Assembly (NCBI RefSeq): GCF_030269125.1 | Contig: NZ_BSSM01000007.1 | Location: 62,001-126,000 of the forward strand | Reading direction: 5' to 3' | Length of the DNA stretch: 64,000 nt | Source: Streptomyces hygroscopicus subsp. hygroscopicus | GTDB lineage: Bacteria > Actinomycetota > Actinomycetes > Streptomycetales > Streptomycetaceae | Part shown: positions 1-9,412 of the stretch, piece by piece | Layout of the letters: the number at the start of each line of letters is the position of its first letter | How positions within the stretch are numbered: the stretch's first letter is position 1 | Program-made: the position numbers and the translations under genes | The notes under the pieces: model-generated | The model's database searches: none | What the model saw: only the letters and a program-made list of their open reading frames with translations | What the model was told of the DNA's origin: nothing

Positions 1-1079
1 AGCGGCACATGGTCGCCGGATGGTGCCCGCTGCCCCTTCGGGCGGCGAGCCGGATGGCCGAGGCGGACCGCGCGGCTCGCGCACGCCCGTCAACCGGCAA
101 GGAGGGCACGGCAGTTCGGGCGCCGAGCGATCACGGTGCGCGGCGGCTCGGGCTTTCCGGCCTCGCTGGTGGACGGCAGGCCGCGTGCCGACGGGGCCGA
201 CGGCACGCCTCGCACACCGGGCGTGCACCCGGACCGTTCCGACGTCGCCGTCGGCACACGCGTCACGGCCGGACTGGACCGGCACCGACTCCGCCTGCCC
301 CTGGCATCGTTGAAGCCGCGGATCACCATGGCCGGTCGCGTCCTCACCTCGGGAGCTGCCGATGACCCGGGCCGGGGTCCCGGGCATGGCGTACACCGTC
401 GACGCGCTGATGACCGCCCGCAGGCTCGGCCACCTGGACGAGAAGGGGCGCGCTTCGGCTGCCGGAATCCCTGGCGGGGAAGATACCGCCCGCCCTTGGC
501 CGACGGCTCTCGCCCGAGACGATCCGCCGAGCGGTGAACCGGCTCGTCGCCGCGGAGCGCCTCAGCCGGGAGACGGGAAGCCGTGCTCGGGACGCGCGGG
601 GCACACTCGACTTTCCCGCACGTGCGGGAAAGGAGGCGGTCTGCCTCGTCCGCTGCACGCCGTCCCCCGAACTCGTTCCAGGGGGGCGGCGAACGGCGGG
701 TCACCCGTCTGGCGGGCAGCACGTCACGGCGGGAAGCCGCCGAGCCTGATGGATGTCGACAGTCAGACCGGTGACGAGGCTCACCGCCAGGGCCGCTTAC
801 GCGGGGGCTCACCGGACGTCACGAGGTACCGAAGGGACACACCCACCGCAGGCCCGCAGGTCCGCGCGGCGACCCGGGGGCGGCGCGGCACGACAGGCGG
901 GTTCCGGGGCCCGCCACACGCGGCCGGGTCCGCCGTGGCTGCTCCCGCTCCCTCGCCGTGGGGCGAACAAATGCCCAGTAACGTACGGTGTGGTGGACGT
1001 AGCAAGCCGGGCTCGCCGCGACGGAAGCGGTTGTGCAGTACGCGGCAGCCCCGGTCCGTCCAGGCCCGGGAGAGGAAGC
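1..1079. other. No intact gene; possible decayed HTH gene
   Basis: No open frame here has a convincing start, ribosome site and domain together. Around 363-607 on the plus strand two frames in succession give protein-like text: first AYTVDALMTARRLGHLDEKG (about 388-447), then, after a frame change, SPETIRRAVNRLVAAERLSR (about 512-571). The second looks like a recognition-helix segment of a small DNA-binding protein. This may be a decayed regulator gene, but I cannot name the family. A perfect palindrome follows at 611-632. Confidence 0.3.
611..632. repeat. Perfect 22-bp palindrome
   Basis: The arms CTTTCCCGC and GCGGGAAAG flank the self-complementary centre ACGT, so all 22 bases are symmetric. 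As RNA it would form a 9-bp stem with a 4-nt loop. It may be a terminator of the decayed frame before it or a protein-binding dyad. It is a single copy, so it is not part of a repeat array. Confidence 0.5.
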
Positions 1080-2384
1080 ATGTCCATACGCGTCCGGCAG
1101 CGGCCCAGGAGCCGCCGCACAGCCCTGCGCACCGGGGTCCCGCTATTCGCTCTGGCGCTCGCGGTCGCGGGCTGCGGTGCATCGGTCACGCCGGGGTCGG
1201 CGACGAGTTCCCCCCGGTCCCCCGCGGCCACCCGCGGCACGGGGACCCCGGGAACCGCCAGTCCGGTGCCGAGCCGTACGGGAACCGACGTCGCCACGAC
1301 CAGCGTGCGCACCGCACCGATGTCCCCCGCCGCCACCTGTACCGACCGGTTCCTGTCCGGCATGACCACGGCCCAACGGGTCGGACAGCTCTTCATGGGG
1401 GGAGTCTCCGCGGCCCACCCGGACCAGGCCCAGTTGCGCATTCTGCGCGACAACCACGTGGGGTCCGTCATGCTGACCGGCCGCAGCTCCGCCGGTACGG
1501 CGGCGACCAGGAAGATCGTCGACGGTTTCCGGGGCCAGGCGGACCGGGTCGGCGGCCGGCAGGTCGGTCTGCTGGTCGCGACCGACCAGGAGGGCGGCCG
1601 GGTGCAGGTGCTCAACGGCCCCGGCTTCTCGGCCATGCCCAGCGGGCTGGTCCAGGGCAGCCGGTCGACCAGGATGCTGCGCGCCCAGGCCGCCGTCTGG
1701 GCCCTCCAGCTCAAGAGAGCCGGGGTCGACCTGAACCTGGCACCGGTCGCCGACGTGGTCCCCGCCGAACTGGGCACCCGCAACATCCCCATCGGCTCCT
1801 TCCAGCGCGAGTACGGCCACACGCCGGACACCGTGACCTCCCACACCAACGCCTTCGCCGCCGGCTTCGCGCAGTCGGGCGTGCTGACCACGCTCAAACA
1901 CTTCCCCGGGCTGGGCCAGGTGATCGGCAACACCGACACCACCGCCGGTGTCGTGGACTCGGTGACGACCGCCACCAGCCCCAGTCTCAAGCCGTTCCAG
2001 TCCGGGATCCAGGCCGGGTCGCCTTTCGTGATGGTCTCGTCGGCCACCTACACCAAGATCGACGCCAAGCACCTGGCGGCCTTCTCCCCGACGGTCATCG
2101 ACCAGCTCCTGCGCGGCCGACTCGGCTTCAGGGGAGTGGTCATCTCGGACGACCTCGGGAACGCGGTCGCGGTGCGGTCCTTCAGCCCCGCCCAACGGGC
2201 CGTCAACTTCACCGGGGCAGGCGGGGACATGATCCTCACCGTGCGGCCGGACATCATACCCGCGATGGCACAGGCCATCCAGACCAAGATGGGACAGGAC
2301 GCCTCCTTCCGGGCCAAGGTCGACGCCAGCGTGCGCCGGATACTCGACGCCAAGGGCAAGGCGGGCCTGCTCGACTGCGGCTGA
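1080..2384 (+). CDS. GH3-family lipoprotein, NagZ-like beta-N-acetylhexosaminidase
   Basis: A secreted, lipid-anchored glycoside hydrolase family 3 protein of 434 aa. The ATG at 1080 is preceded by GGGAGAGGA at good spacing. The N-terminus has a twin Arg-rich stretch, a hydrophobic core and a lipobox (LAVAGC) with the lipidated Cys at residue 32, then about 50 Ser/Thr/Pro-rich linker residues. GH3 landmarks follow: DQEGGRV (Asp169), KHFPGLG (Lys273-His274) and the SDDLG nucleophile loop (about 356-360). These are typical of single-domain NagZ-like enzymes, which release beta-linked N-acetylglucosamine from muropeptides or chito-oligosaccharides. The usual KHFPGHG motif has Leu for the second His, and the Asp-Ser-His of the NagZ dyad loop is not obvious (here NTDTT), so catalytic details may differ. 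It is monocistronic and converges on the SWIM gene with a 33-bp gap. Confidence 0.85.
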   Translation: MSIRVRQRPRSRRTALRTGVPLFALALAVAGCGASVTPGSATSSPRSPAATRGTGTPGTASPVPSRTGTDVATTSVRTAPMSPAATCTDRFLSGMTTAQRVGQLFMGGVSAAHPDQAQLRILRDNHVGSVMLTGRSSAGTAATRKIVDGFRGQADRVGGRQVGLLVATDQEGGRVQVLNGPGFSAMPSGLVQGSRSTRMLRAQAAVWALQLKRAGVDLNLAPVADVVPAELGTRNIPIGSFQREYGHTPDTVTSHTNAFAAGFAQSGVLTTLKHFPGLGQVIGNTDTTAGVVDSVTTATSPSLKPFQSGIQAGSPFVMVSSATYTKIDAKHLAAFSPTVIDQLLRGRLGFRGVVISDDLGNAVAVRSFSPAQRAVNFTGAGGDMILTVRPDIIPAMAQAIQTKMGQDASFRAKVDASVRRILDAKGKAGLLDCG

Positions 2385-2417
2385 GGTCTCGCGGCGCGTG
2401 TCGCTCGAACGGCATGG

Positions 2418-4160
2418 TCACGACGTCCAGGCGGCCAGGCACAAGGCGCGGTCCAGTTCGGCCGTGTAGTGGGCCGCGGCCAGCCAGGCGCGCGCGAAGC
2501 GGTCGGGATCGGCGGGCCGCAGGCGGCCGAAGACGTCGTGGGCGCGGTCCGCGGCGGCGGAGTGGAGGTCCGTCAGGAGGTCCGCCGCCGTGGCCAGACC
2601 CGAGTGGTGCAGGCGGCGGGCGTCGGCGCGGGTGTCGCCGGGAAGGGCGAGGACGGGGCGGCCGCCCGAGACGGTCTGCTGGACGCGGCGGCGGAGCAGG
2701 TGGATCGGCGCCTCGTCGGGCACGGGCGCCGGTCGGGTCGCGGCCGCGGGAGCGGTGGGCAGGTCGGCGCGCTGGAGACGGTCCAGCCCCATGTCGAGGC
2801 GGGTGCCGCACCGGGCCGGGTGCTCGGCGGCGAGCAACCGGGCCCGAGGATGCGTGGCCGGGGTGAGGCGGGTCACGATACGCAGCCGGGTGCCGCGGGC
2901 GGCGGACAGCAGGCGCAGATTGTCGCGGTGGGGGAGCGCGGGATGGTCGTGCGCCGCGGTCAGGCGCAGGGTGACGCCGTCGCAGTCGGCGAGCAGGCAG
3001 TCGCCCGCCGCCTCCGCCGCGGTGCCGGTGAGGGTGACGTCCAGGAACAGCAGGCCGTGACCGCCGGTCAGGGCGCGGGCGATCTGGTCGGGCACGGGTT
3101 CCGCCCAGAGCCGGGTCACCGGGTCCTCGTGCCAGCCGGCCCCGCCGGCCCGTACCGCCCGTACTCCCGCGCCCGCGCCGAGCCGGCCCGTGGGGGAGAC
3201 GGTGGCGCCCGACACCGCGAGGCCCGCGCGGGCCAACTCGCGGTGGGTCAGGGCGGTGTCGCCGATGCGCACGGCCCGGTCGGCCGCGCCCGCCGCCCGC
3301 CCGGCGCCCCCCGGGGCCACGTCGGACACCTGGTACAGCCGGCCGTCCGCGTCGGCGGTCCAGGTCACCGCGCCCGCGTAGCCGCTCGCGGTGAGCACCG
3401 GTTCGGAGAACAGGCCGTACAGGCGCAGCGAGCCGTCCGGGCGGTAGGGCTGTCGCGCGGTGCCGCGCAGGGCGGACAACTCGGTGCCGGAGGCGGCCGG
3501 GACGCGGTGGGAGACGTGGAGGACGTCGTGCAGGCCGGTGACGAGATCGGTCAGGTGGTACGCCGGGTCGGCCGAGCGCGCCGCGCGCAGGGCGGTGACC
3601 ACGGAGACGGCCGTGGCCGCGGCCCGGTGCAGGCCCGCGAGACGGGCGGTGTGCGCGGCGCGCAGCAACTCCGCCTGGAGCACGGCGCCCGCCCCGTCCG
3701 TACCGGCCTCCAGCACGGCGGCCGCGGCGAGTCGTACGGCGCGGGCGGCGGCCCGCTGGTCCGGCGTGGCCGACTCGGGGGGCTCGGCCGCCTCCGCCGG
3801 CTGTTCCTCGCCCGGACCACCCCGCGGGGCGGGAGAGTCGACCCCGCTCCCGTCATGCCCCGGCGTTTCGTCCTCCGCGACCGGGGCCAGGGAGGCGGCC
3901 GCGGCGCGGTGCAGGCAGTCCGGGGCCAGCAGGCAGCCGCAGCGGACGGCGCCCGCCTGTCGCACCGCACCGTCCGGGGCGTGCAGTTCGAGGTCCGTGC
4001 CGTCGTCCACCGCGATGCGCGCGATGTCGCCGTCGCGGACCACGGGCCGGTCCGCCAGTTTGGCGATGCCGGAGTCCAGGCGTTTGCGCAGCCGGGGCGA
4101 GAGCGCCGCGACGAGTTCGGCGGTCACGGCCGGGGCGACCGGGGGCAGTTGCGGGCTCAT
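2418..4160 (-). CDS. SWIM zinc-finger protein of the MoxR/VWA cluster
   Basis: A 580-aa protein, last gene of a five-gene minus-strand operon. The ATG at 4160 overlaps the stop of the VWA gene in an ATGA junction, favouring it over the ATG seven codons upstream. About residues 70-85 hold the SWIM signature CGCLLAPDCLHRA (CxC, six residues, CxH), a zinc-binding fold seen in DNA- or protein-binding proteins. The rest is Ala/Arg-rich, largely helical in appearance, with no catalytic motif I recognise; a Pro/Glu-rich acidic linker lies at about 110-135. SWIM proteins recur next to MoxR ATPase, VWA and DUF5682 genes in many bacteria, which suggests an adaptor or client-recognition role. That function is inference. 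Confidence 0.85.
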   Translation of the reverse strand: MSPQLPPVAPAVTAELVAALSPRLRKRLDSGIAKLADRPVVRDGDIARIAVDDGTDLELHAPDGAVRQAGAVRCGCLLAPDCLHRAAAASLAPVAEDETPGHDGSGVDSPAPRGGPGEEQPAEAAEPPESATPDQRAAARAVRLAAAAVLEAGTDGAGAVLQAELLRAAHTARLAGLHRAAATAVSVVTALRAARSADPAYHLTDLVTGLHDVLHVSHRVPAASGTELSALRGTARQPYRPDGSLRLYGLFSEPVLTASGYAGAVTWTADADGRLYQVSDVAPGGAGRAAGAADRAVRIGDTALTHRELARAGLAVSGATVSPTGRLGAGAGVRAVRAGGAGWHEDPVTRLWAEPVPDQIARALTGGHGLLFLDVTLTGTAAEAAGDCLLADCDGVTLRLTAAHDHPALPHRDNLRLLSAARGTRLRIVTRLTPATHPRARLLAAEHPARCGTRLDMGLDRLQRADLPTAPAAATRPAPVPDEAPIHLLRRRVQQTVSGGRPVLALPGDTRADARRLHHSGLATAADLLTDLHSAAADRAHDVFGRLRPADPDRFARAWLAAAHYTAELDRALCLAAWTS

Positions 4161-7100
4161 GCGATCTTCTCCCCTACCCAACGGGCGAGTTCGAGCGGAC
4201 TGAGGGCGGCCACCGGCATCCCCGCGGCGACCAACTGGCCCGCGACTCCGGTCGAGTAGCGCGGGCGGCCGGAGTCGTCCAGACTCGCGCAGCCCAGGAC
4301 ATGGCAGCCCGCGCCGACCAGGGCGCGGACCTCGGCGAGCAGCCCGCCGAGCGGATAGCCCTCCTCGAAGTCGCTGATGACCACGACGAGGGTGCGCGAG
4401 GGCACCGTGACCAGTTCACGCGCGTGGCGCAGCCCGGCCGCGATATGGGTACCGCCGCCGACCCGCACCTCCAGGAGCAGCGACAGCGGATCCTCGACGT
4501 GGTCCGTCAGATCCATCACCTCGGTCGAGAAGGCCAGGAAGTGCGTGGACAGCGTGGGCACCCCGGCCAGCACCGAGGCGGTGAGCGCCGCCCAGATGGT
4601 GGACGCCTCCATGGAGCCCGACACGTCGGTGACCAGGACCAGCCGCCAGTCGGCCGCCCGCCGGGCGCGGCTGCGGAAGACCGGACGTTCGGGGACGACG
4701 CGGACCGTGCCGTCCGGCTCGCGGCGGGCGGTGGCCAGATTCGCCCGCAGGGTGCGGGGCAGGTCCAGGCCGCCGCCGGGGCGGCGGCTGGGGCGGGGCA
4801 GGGCGGTGCCGTGCAGCGCGGGGCGCAGCCGGGTCGCCAGCTGCCTGGTCAGCGCCTCGACCAGCCGGCGCACCAGCGGACGCAGGGCGGCGAGCCGGGC
4901 CTCCGGCAGCCCGCCCGCGTGCCGCAGCACGGAGCGCAGCAGGTCCACGGAGGGCCGTACGGTGTCCGGGTCCAGCTCCGCGAGCACGTCCCGTCGGCCC
5001 GCTGCGGCCGCCGCCGCCAGCACCTCCTCCCGGATGCCGGGACCGAACAGCGCCGCCAGCTCCTCGGACCACTCGCGTGCGCCGGGGTACGCCACCTCGC
5101 GCCCGCCGCGGCCCCGCTCTGCCATGTCGCCCCGGCTGCCCTCGCCGCGTCCGCAGCCGTACAACTCGTCGAGAGCGGTCGCCAACGGACGTGCGGAGGC
5201 GGGGAGTCGACCGTTCTGACGGCCCAGGAGCAGACGCCAGCGGTCGGCGGGGGAGAGGCGGTGGGCGGGAGCGGGGGCGAGGGGCGGTTCCGGGTCGGGC
5301 GCGCTCGGCGCGGGGGGCTCGACGGCGTCGGCCGCGGCGTCCTGTGCGGTGCTGTCCCCGGTGGGCCGGTCGGGCGGCAGCAGACCCAGCGCCGCCAGCG
5401 CCCCGCGGGCGGCCAGGTCGGCTCGGGTCCAGCGGGCCAGGGCCGTGGGGTCGATGTCGCCCGTGTCGGAGGGGCGTTCGCCGTCCAGGCGTTCCTCGAC
5501 GGCGGACAGCAGGCGTTCGCGCGCGGCGGGACTGAGGGTGTCGAAGCCGCCGCGCAGGGCCGGGAGGCGGTCGAGGAAGTCGCGGTCGGACAGCTCCGAC
5601 ACGCGGTTCAGCAGCGGTTCCAGCGCGGGCGCGGCCGATTCCAGCAGCGGTCCGGCCGCGGTCAGCAGTCCGGTCAGGCGGGCGGTGAGCGCCGAACGGG
5701 ACTCGGGGCCGGCGGCGCCGTCCACCCAGGAGGCCACACGGTCGCCGAACGCCCGCGCCTCCTCCTGCCCCAGCAGCACCCGTACGGCCCCGGCGGCGCC
5801 CCGCATCAGCGGCGAACCGCCGGCCGCCAGCCGGGCCAGCGCGTCCCCGAGCCGGATGCCGCCCGACCGGTCGGCGCGCTGGGCGAGTTCCAGCAGGGCG
5901 CGGGCGTCGGCCGGGTCCTCGGAACCGGTGAGCCCGTCGAGCTGACGTACCGCGGCGGCGGTCAGCGTCCCGGCGACGGCCGCCGCCCGTCCCGTACGCT
6001 CCCCGTCCGCGCCCAGCCCGGCGATGTGCCCGGCCCGCACCCGGTCCAACAGGGCCAGCCCGGCAAGGAGTTCGGGCAGGGTGGCGGTGCCGGGGAGCAC
6101 CTCGGCGGTCTCGTCGAGGCGTTCGTCGGCGAGGGCGGGCAGGCCGCACTCCGCGGCCTCCGCCAGGCCCCGCAGGGTCTGCGCGGCGGTCGGCCCGCCC
6201 TCGTCCCGCTCCTGGCGCCGGCGCTCCCGCAGTACTCCTTCGGCGGCCTGGGCCGGGGTGACCCCGCGGATACCGGCCACGGTCAGCATGGCCGCCGTGG
6301 CCGGGGTCCAGCGCACCTCCCAGCGTGAGGTCAGCGCGTCGGCGCCGCCCGTGCCGGCCACCTCCTTCGGCTCGGCGTACGGCACCGAGCACACGGCGAG
6401 GCGGCGCAGCAGGAGTTCGCGGCGCCGGTCCAGGTCGGAGCGGAGCGGGTCGAGGCGCAGGTCGCGGGCGGTGCCCGGGTCCGGCCCGGCGGGGCCCGGC
6501 AGGTTCAGGGCGGCCAGCTCCGCCTCCACCGCCGGGACCAGTCCGCTGCGCGGCGCGTCCGGCGCGGGACGGCCGGTCCGCGTGCCGACGAGCACCCTCT
6601 CCATCGCCCTCGCCACGGCGCGTCCCCGGCCGTACGGCTCGCCCTGGGCCAGCACCGTCTGTACCGCCTCGACCAGTTCGCCCCGGCCTGCCGCGGGCAG
6701 CTCCCGCAGCCGGGCCAGATCACCGGCCAGCCGGGCGATCTCGCGGGCGTCGGCGGGCCCGGACGGGTGCCCCAGCGCCCGCAGTTCCGCGCAGATGCGC
6801 ACGGCGGCGCCGATCAGCGCGTCCTCCAGGGCCGTCGGATCTCCGGCCGCGTCCAGCACCATGTGCTGCCATTCCGGGTCGCGGATGCCGGCCGGGTAGC
6901 CGGAACGCGCGTCCAGGAGGGCGTAGGCGTAGGGGATGAGGGAGGTGGTCCAGGCCGGGACGGACGCGGGGGTCTTCTCGGCGGTGGTGCCGCTGCCCGC
7001 GTCATCGCCGTCCACCGGTGCGAGCAGCGCCGGGGCGTGGAAGGCACCGACCACGACCGCCGCGCGCTCCCCGCGCGCCGTGGCCCTGGCGAGACACGCC

Positions 7101-8065
7101 CGCATCCACCGCTCACGCCGCAGATCCAGCACCGGTACCCCGCCGGAGGCCGCCGCCTCCTCCCGCAGCGCCCATCCCGTCAGCAACGCGGCCCGCCGCA
7201 GCGCCTCCGGCGGGGAACCGGGCGCGGCGGCCTCGACCAATCGGTCCCAGAGGTCGTCCCCCGGGCGTCCGGTGAGCCGGGAGCGCAGGGCCGAGGCGAT
7301 CCCGGGCCGGCCTGTGGCCGCCGACGGCTCGGGCACTCCGGAGCCGCCGTCGAGTGCCGACTCGCCGTCCGGGGCTGCGTGTCGGACGTGGCCCTCCGCG
7401 GGTGTGCCCTTGGCCGGGGCATCGGGTCGGACGTGGCCCTCCGCGGGTGTGCCCTCGGCCGGGGCTTCGGGGCGGGTGTGGTTGCCGTTCGGGTGGTCCT
7501 TGGCCGGGGCTTCGGGTCCGGTGTGGTTCCCGACCGGTGCGTTCTCGTCCGGTGTTGCGGGCCGGGCGTGGTGTCGTGTCGCAGGGTTCTCGTCCGGTGC
7601 CTCGCCCCGGGCGCGGTCCCCCGTGGGTCCGGCCCTGCCCGGTGCCTGCGAGCGGGCGCGGTCCTCCGTCGGCCCGCCCTCGTCCTCCTCCGGCGCCTGT
7701 GACCAGGCCCGGTCCGCCAGCGGCAGATCACACGCGATCACCGGTATCCCCCTCCGCGCCGCCCACCGCACGGCGGCCAGCTCGGGCGAGAAGTCGGCGA
7801 AGGGGTAGAACGCCGGTCCGCCCCGCCCGGTCGACGGCGCGGCGGCGAGGGCGATCGGGGCGCGGGTGTCCTCGTGGGCGAGCCAGGGCAGCCACTCCTC
7901 CAGTTCGGCGGGGAGTTCCACCAGGACCACATCCGGCGCGGCCGCGTCCAGCAGGTCGGGCACGGCCGCGGCCAGGGAGGGCGCGTGGTGGCGCACGCCG
8001 ATGAGGTACGGCGCCGTCGGGTCGGTCAGGGCGGCGACGGCCGCGTCGGGACTGTCGTACGGCAC
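4157..8065 (-). CDS. DUF5682-VWA fusion protein
   Basis: About 1,300 aa. The GTG at 8065 lies five bases after the MoxR stop and has GGAGGG about nine bases upstream, so I prefer it; an ATG at 8101 would overlap MoxR by about 30 bases. The N-terminal part (IGVRHHAPSL, VLVELPAE) matches the DUF5682 family. The C-terminal 180 residues are a von Willebrand A domain with an intact metal-ion-dependent adhesion site: DVSGSM (DxSxS), GGGTH and ISDF. Between lie a low-complexity 15-residue repeat (see 7355-7669) and a long helical region. In other bacteria DUF5682 and VWA are commonly separate neighbouring genes; here they form one polypeptide. With MoxR it probably forms an ATPase/VWA chaperone-like pair, by analogy with MoxR systems that remodel or load metals into partners. 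Confidence 0.85.
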   Translation of the reverse strand: MPYDSPDAAVAALTDPTAPYLIGVRHHAPSLAAAVPDLLDAAAPDVVLVELPAELEEWLPWLAHEDTRAPIALAAAPSTGRGGPAFYPFADFSPELAAVRWAARRGIPVIACDLPLADRAWSQAPEEDEGGPTEDRARSQAPGRAGPTGDRARGEAPDENPATRHHARPATPDENAPVGNHTGPEAPAKDHPNGNHTRPEAPAEGTPAEGHVRPDAPAKGTPAEGHVRHAAPDGESALDGGSGVPEPSAATGRPGIASALRSRLTGRPGDDLWDRLVEAAAPGSPPEALRRAALLTGWALREEAAASGGVPVLDLRRERWMRACLARATARGERAAVVVGAFHAPALLAPVDGDDAGSGTTAEKTPASVPAWTTSLIPYAYALLDARSGYPAGIRDPEWQHMVLDAAGDPTALEDALIGAAVRICAELRALGHPSGPADAREIARLAGDLARLRELPAAGRGELVEAVQTVLAQGEPYGRGRAVARAMERVLVGTRTGRPAPDAPRSGLVPAVEAELAALNLPGPAGPDPGTARDLRLDPLRSDLDRRRELLLRRLAVCSVPYAEPKEVAGTGGADALTSRWEVRWTPATAAMLTVAGIRGVTPAQAAEGVLRERRRQERDEGGPTAAQTLRGLAEAAECGLPALADERLDETAEVLPGTATLPELLAGLALLDRVRAGHIAGLGADGERTGRAAAVAGTLTAAAVRQLDGLTGSEDPADARALLELAQRADRSGGIRLGDALARLAAGGSPLMRGAAGAVRVLLGQEEARAFGDRVASWVDGAAGPESRSALTARLTGLLTAAGPLLESAAPALEPLLNRVSELSDRDFLDRLPALRGGFDTLSPAARERLLSAVEERLDGERPSDTGDIDPTALARWTRADLAARGALAALGLLPPDRPTGDSTAQDAAADAVEPPAPSAPDPEPPLAPAPAHRLSPADRWRLLLGRQNGRLPASARPLATALDELYGCGRGEGSRGDMAERGRGGREVAYPGAREWSEELAALFGPGIREEVLAAAAAAGRRDVLAELDPDTVRPSVDLLRSVLRHAGGLPEARLAALRPLVRRLVEALTRQLATRLRPALHGTALPRPSRRPGGGLDLPRTLRANLATARREPDGTVRVVPERPVFRSRARRAADWRLVLVTDVSGSMEASTIWAALTASVLAGVPTLSTHFLAFSTEVMDLTDHVEDPLSLLLEVRVGGGTHIAAGLRHARELVTVPSRTLVVVISDFEEGYPLGGLLAEVRALVGAGCHVLGCASLDDSGRPRYSTGVAGQLVAAGMPVAALSPLELARWVGEKIA
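7355..7669 (-). repeat. In-frame 45-bp minisatellite, seven copies
   Basis: Seven consecutive 15-residue units inside the DUF5682-VWA gene, of the type TEDRARSQAPGRAGP, TGDRARGEAPDENPA, and so on to AEGHVRPDAPAKGTP and AEGHVRHAAPDGESA. Adjacent units are similar at DNA level; the last two are nearly identical (GTCGGACGTGGCCCT recurs 45 bp apart at 7381 and 7426). The period is a multiple of three, so the frame is kept. The first unit resembles the conserved domain edge just before it (ADRAWSQAP), which suggests the array grew by duplication of that edge. Confidence 0.85.
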
Positions 8066-8070
8066 GGTCC

Positions 8071-9240
8071 TCAGCCCTCCAGGACCGTGCGCAGGTCCCA
8101 CAGGGTGCGCCAGGTGGCGGAGCCCTGTTCGGCGCGGCGCCGGACCGGTCCGTCCCAGTAGCCGCGCAGCCGTGCCGCGTCCGCCGGGTCGTCCTTGCGC
8201 ACGACGCCGAGCAGGTGGCCCGGCAGCAGCCCGAGCACATCACGGTCCCCCGGGAAGTACGCGGCGGCCAGCCCCAGCGCGCCCGCCACGGAGACGGCCT
8301 CCGCGGTGCTCATCACCGTGGACGGCCGCTCCACCTCCCAGCCCTCGGCCGAGCGGCCCTCCCGGAGGTCGCGGAAGACGGTGACCAGGGCCTCCAGGAC
8401 CGCGTCGTCGACCTGGAAGGGCGCGCCCGCCCGCTCCACCGAGGCCCGCGCCTGTCCGCGGACCAGCGCCGTCTCGGCGTCGAGGTCCGCGATGGGGCCG
8501 ACCGTCTCGAAGTTGAAGCGGCGCTTGAGCGCGGCCGACATCTCCGAGACGCCCCTGTCCCGCAGGTTGGCGGTGGCGATGAGGGTGAAGCCCGGTGCCG
8601 CGTGTGCCGACGAGTCCTCACCGCCCGCCAGTTCCGGAATCGCGATGCGCCGCTCCGACAGCAAGGACACCAGGGCGTCCTGCACTTCGGGCAGACACCG
8701 GGTGACCTCCTCGACGCGGGCGACCGCGCCCCGGGTCATCGCGGTGAGCACCGGGGAGGGCACGAGTGCCGTGCGGCTGGGGCCCTGCGCGAGCAACAGG
8801 GCGTAGTTCCAGCCGTACTTCAGCTGGTCCTCCGTCGTACCCGCCGTGCCCTGCACGACCAGCCCGCTGGTTCCGCACACGGCGGCCGACAGCAGCTCCG
8901 ACAGCATGGACTTGGCGGTGCCGGGCTCACCGACGAGCAGCAGGCCGCGCTCTCCGGCGAGCGTGACGACACACCGCTCCACCAGCGCGCGGTCGCCGAC
9001 GAACTTGCCGCCGATCTCCAGCCGCCGCGGCACCCCGTCCGGCACCGCGGCGTCCTCGGGCAGCCGCAGCGCCTGTCCGCCGCTGCCCATCACGAAGGTC
9101 ACCACCGCCCGGGGCGTGAGCCGCCAGGCGGGCGGCCGGGGACCGGTGTCGTACGCCGCGAGAAAGGCCAGTTCGGCGGCGTAGCGGTCCTCGGGCGGGA
9201 CGATCTGGCGGCTGGCGTCGGGAGCGAGGACGGTCGTCAT
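8071..9240 (-). CDS. MoxR-type AAA+ ATPase
   Basis: A 389-aa AAA+ ATPase. Walker A is GEPGTAKS (residues 104-111); sensor 1 is in LIATANLRDRG (Asn225); ALKRRFNFE carries the arginine-finger region. At the Walker B position the sequence reads VARVEEVTR (about 173-181), aligning with the usual LLADEINR, so the conserved Asp appears to be Glu. MoxR ATPases act with VWA proteins to remodel or activate targets; the VWA partner is the next gene. The start ATG at 9240 follows a 172-bp gap after the large protein gene, so it may have its own promoter or translational control within the operon. A weak purine stretch (GAAGGA) lies 13 bases upstream. Confidence 0.88.
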   Translation of the reverse strand: MTTVLAPDASRQIVPPEDRYAAELAFLAAYDTGPRPPAWRLTPRAVVTFVMGSGGQALRLPEDAAVPDGVPRRLEIGGKFVGDRALVERCVVTLAGERGLLLVGEPGTAKSMLSELLSAAVCGTSGLVVQGTAGTTEDQLKYGWNYALLLAQGPSRTALVPSPVLTAMTRGAVARVEEVTRCLPEVQDALVSLLSERRIAIPELAGGEDSSAHAAPGFTLIATANLRDRGVSEMSAALKRRFNFETVGPIADLDAETALVRGQARASVERAGAPFQVDDAVLEALVTVFRDLREGRSAEGWEVERPSTVMSTAEAVSVAGALGLAAAYFPGDRDVLGLLPGHLLGVVRKDDPADAARLRGYWDGPVRRRAEQGSATWRTLWDLRTVLEG

Positions 9241-9412
9241 CGGAGGGAGTCCTTCAGGGAGTCACGGGTGGGAAGGGAAGCGGCGGGGGCACGGCGAGAG
9301 ACACGGACGGGAACGGACCGGGGGAAGGCGGGGCCGGAACCGGCCCGGCCCCGTCCCGCGGCGGGGGCGGTGCGGCCGGTGCCGACCCGGCGGCCGCCCC
9401 CGACGGGGCCGC

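Noticed and set aside
611..632. Single CRISPR-like palindromic repeat
   Set aside because: Only one copy, no spacers and no cas genes.
362..2866. An 834-codon plus-strand frame over the GH3 gene
   Set aside because: The GH3 frame has a lipobox, a ribosome site and catalytic motifs; this frame is Arg/Pro-rich and runs out of the gene at both ends.
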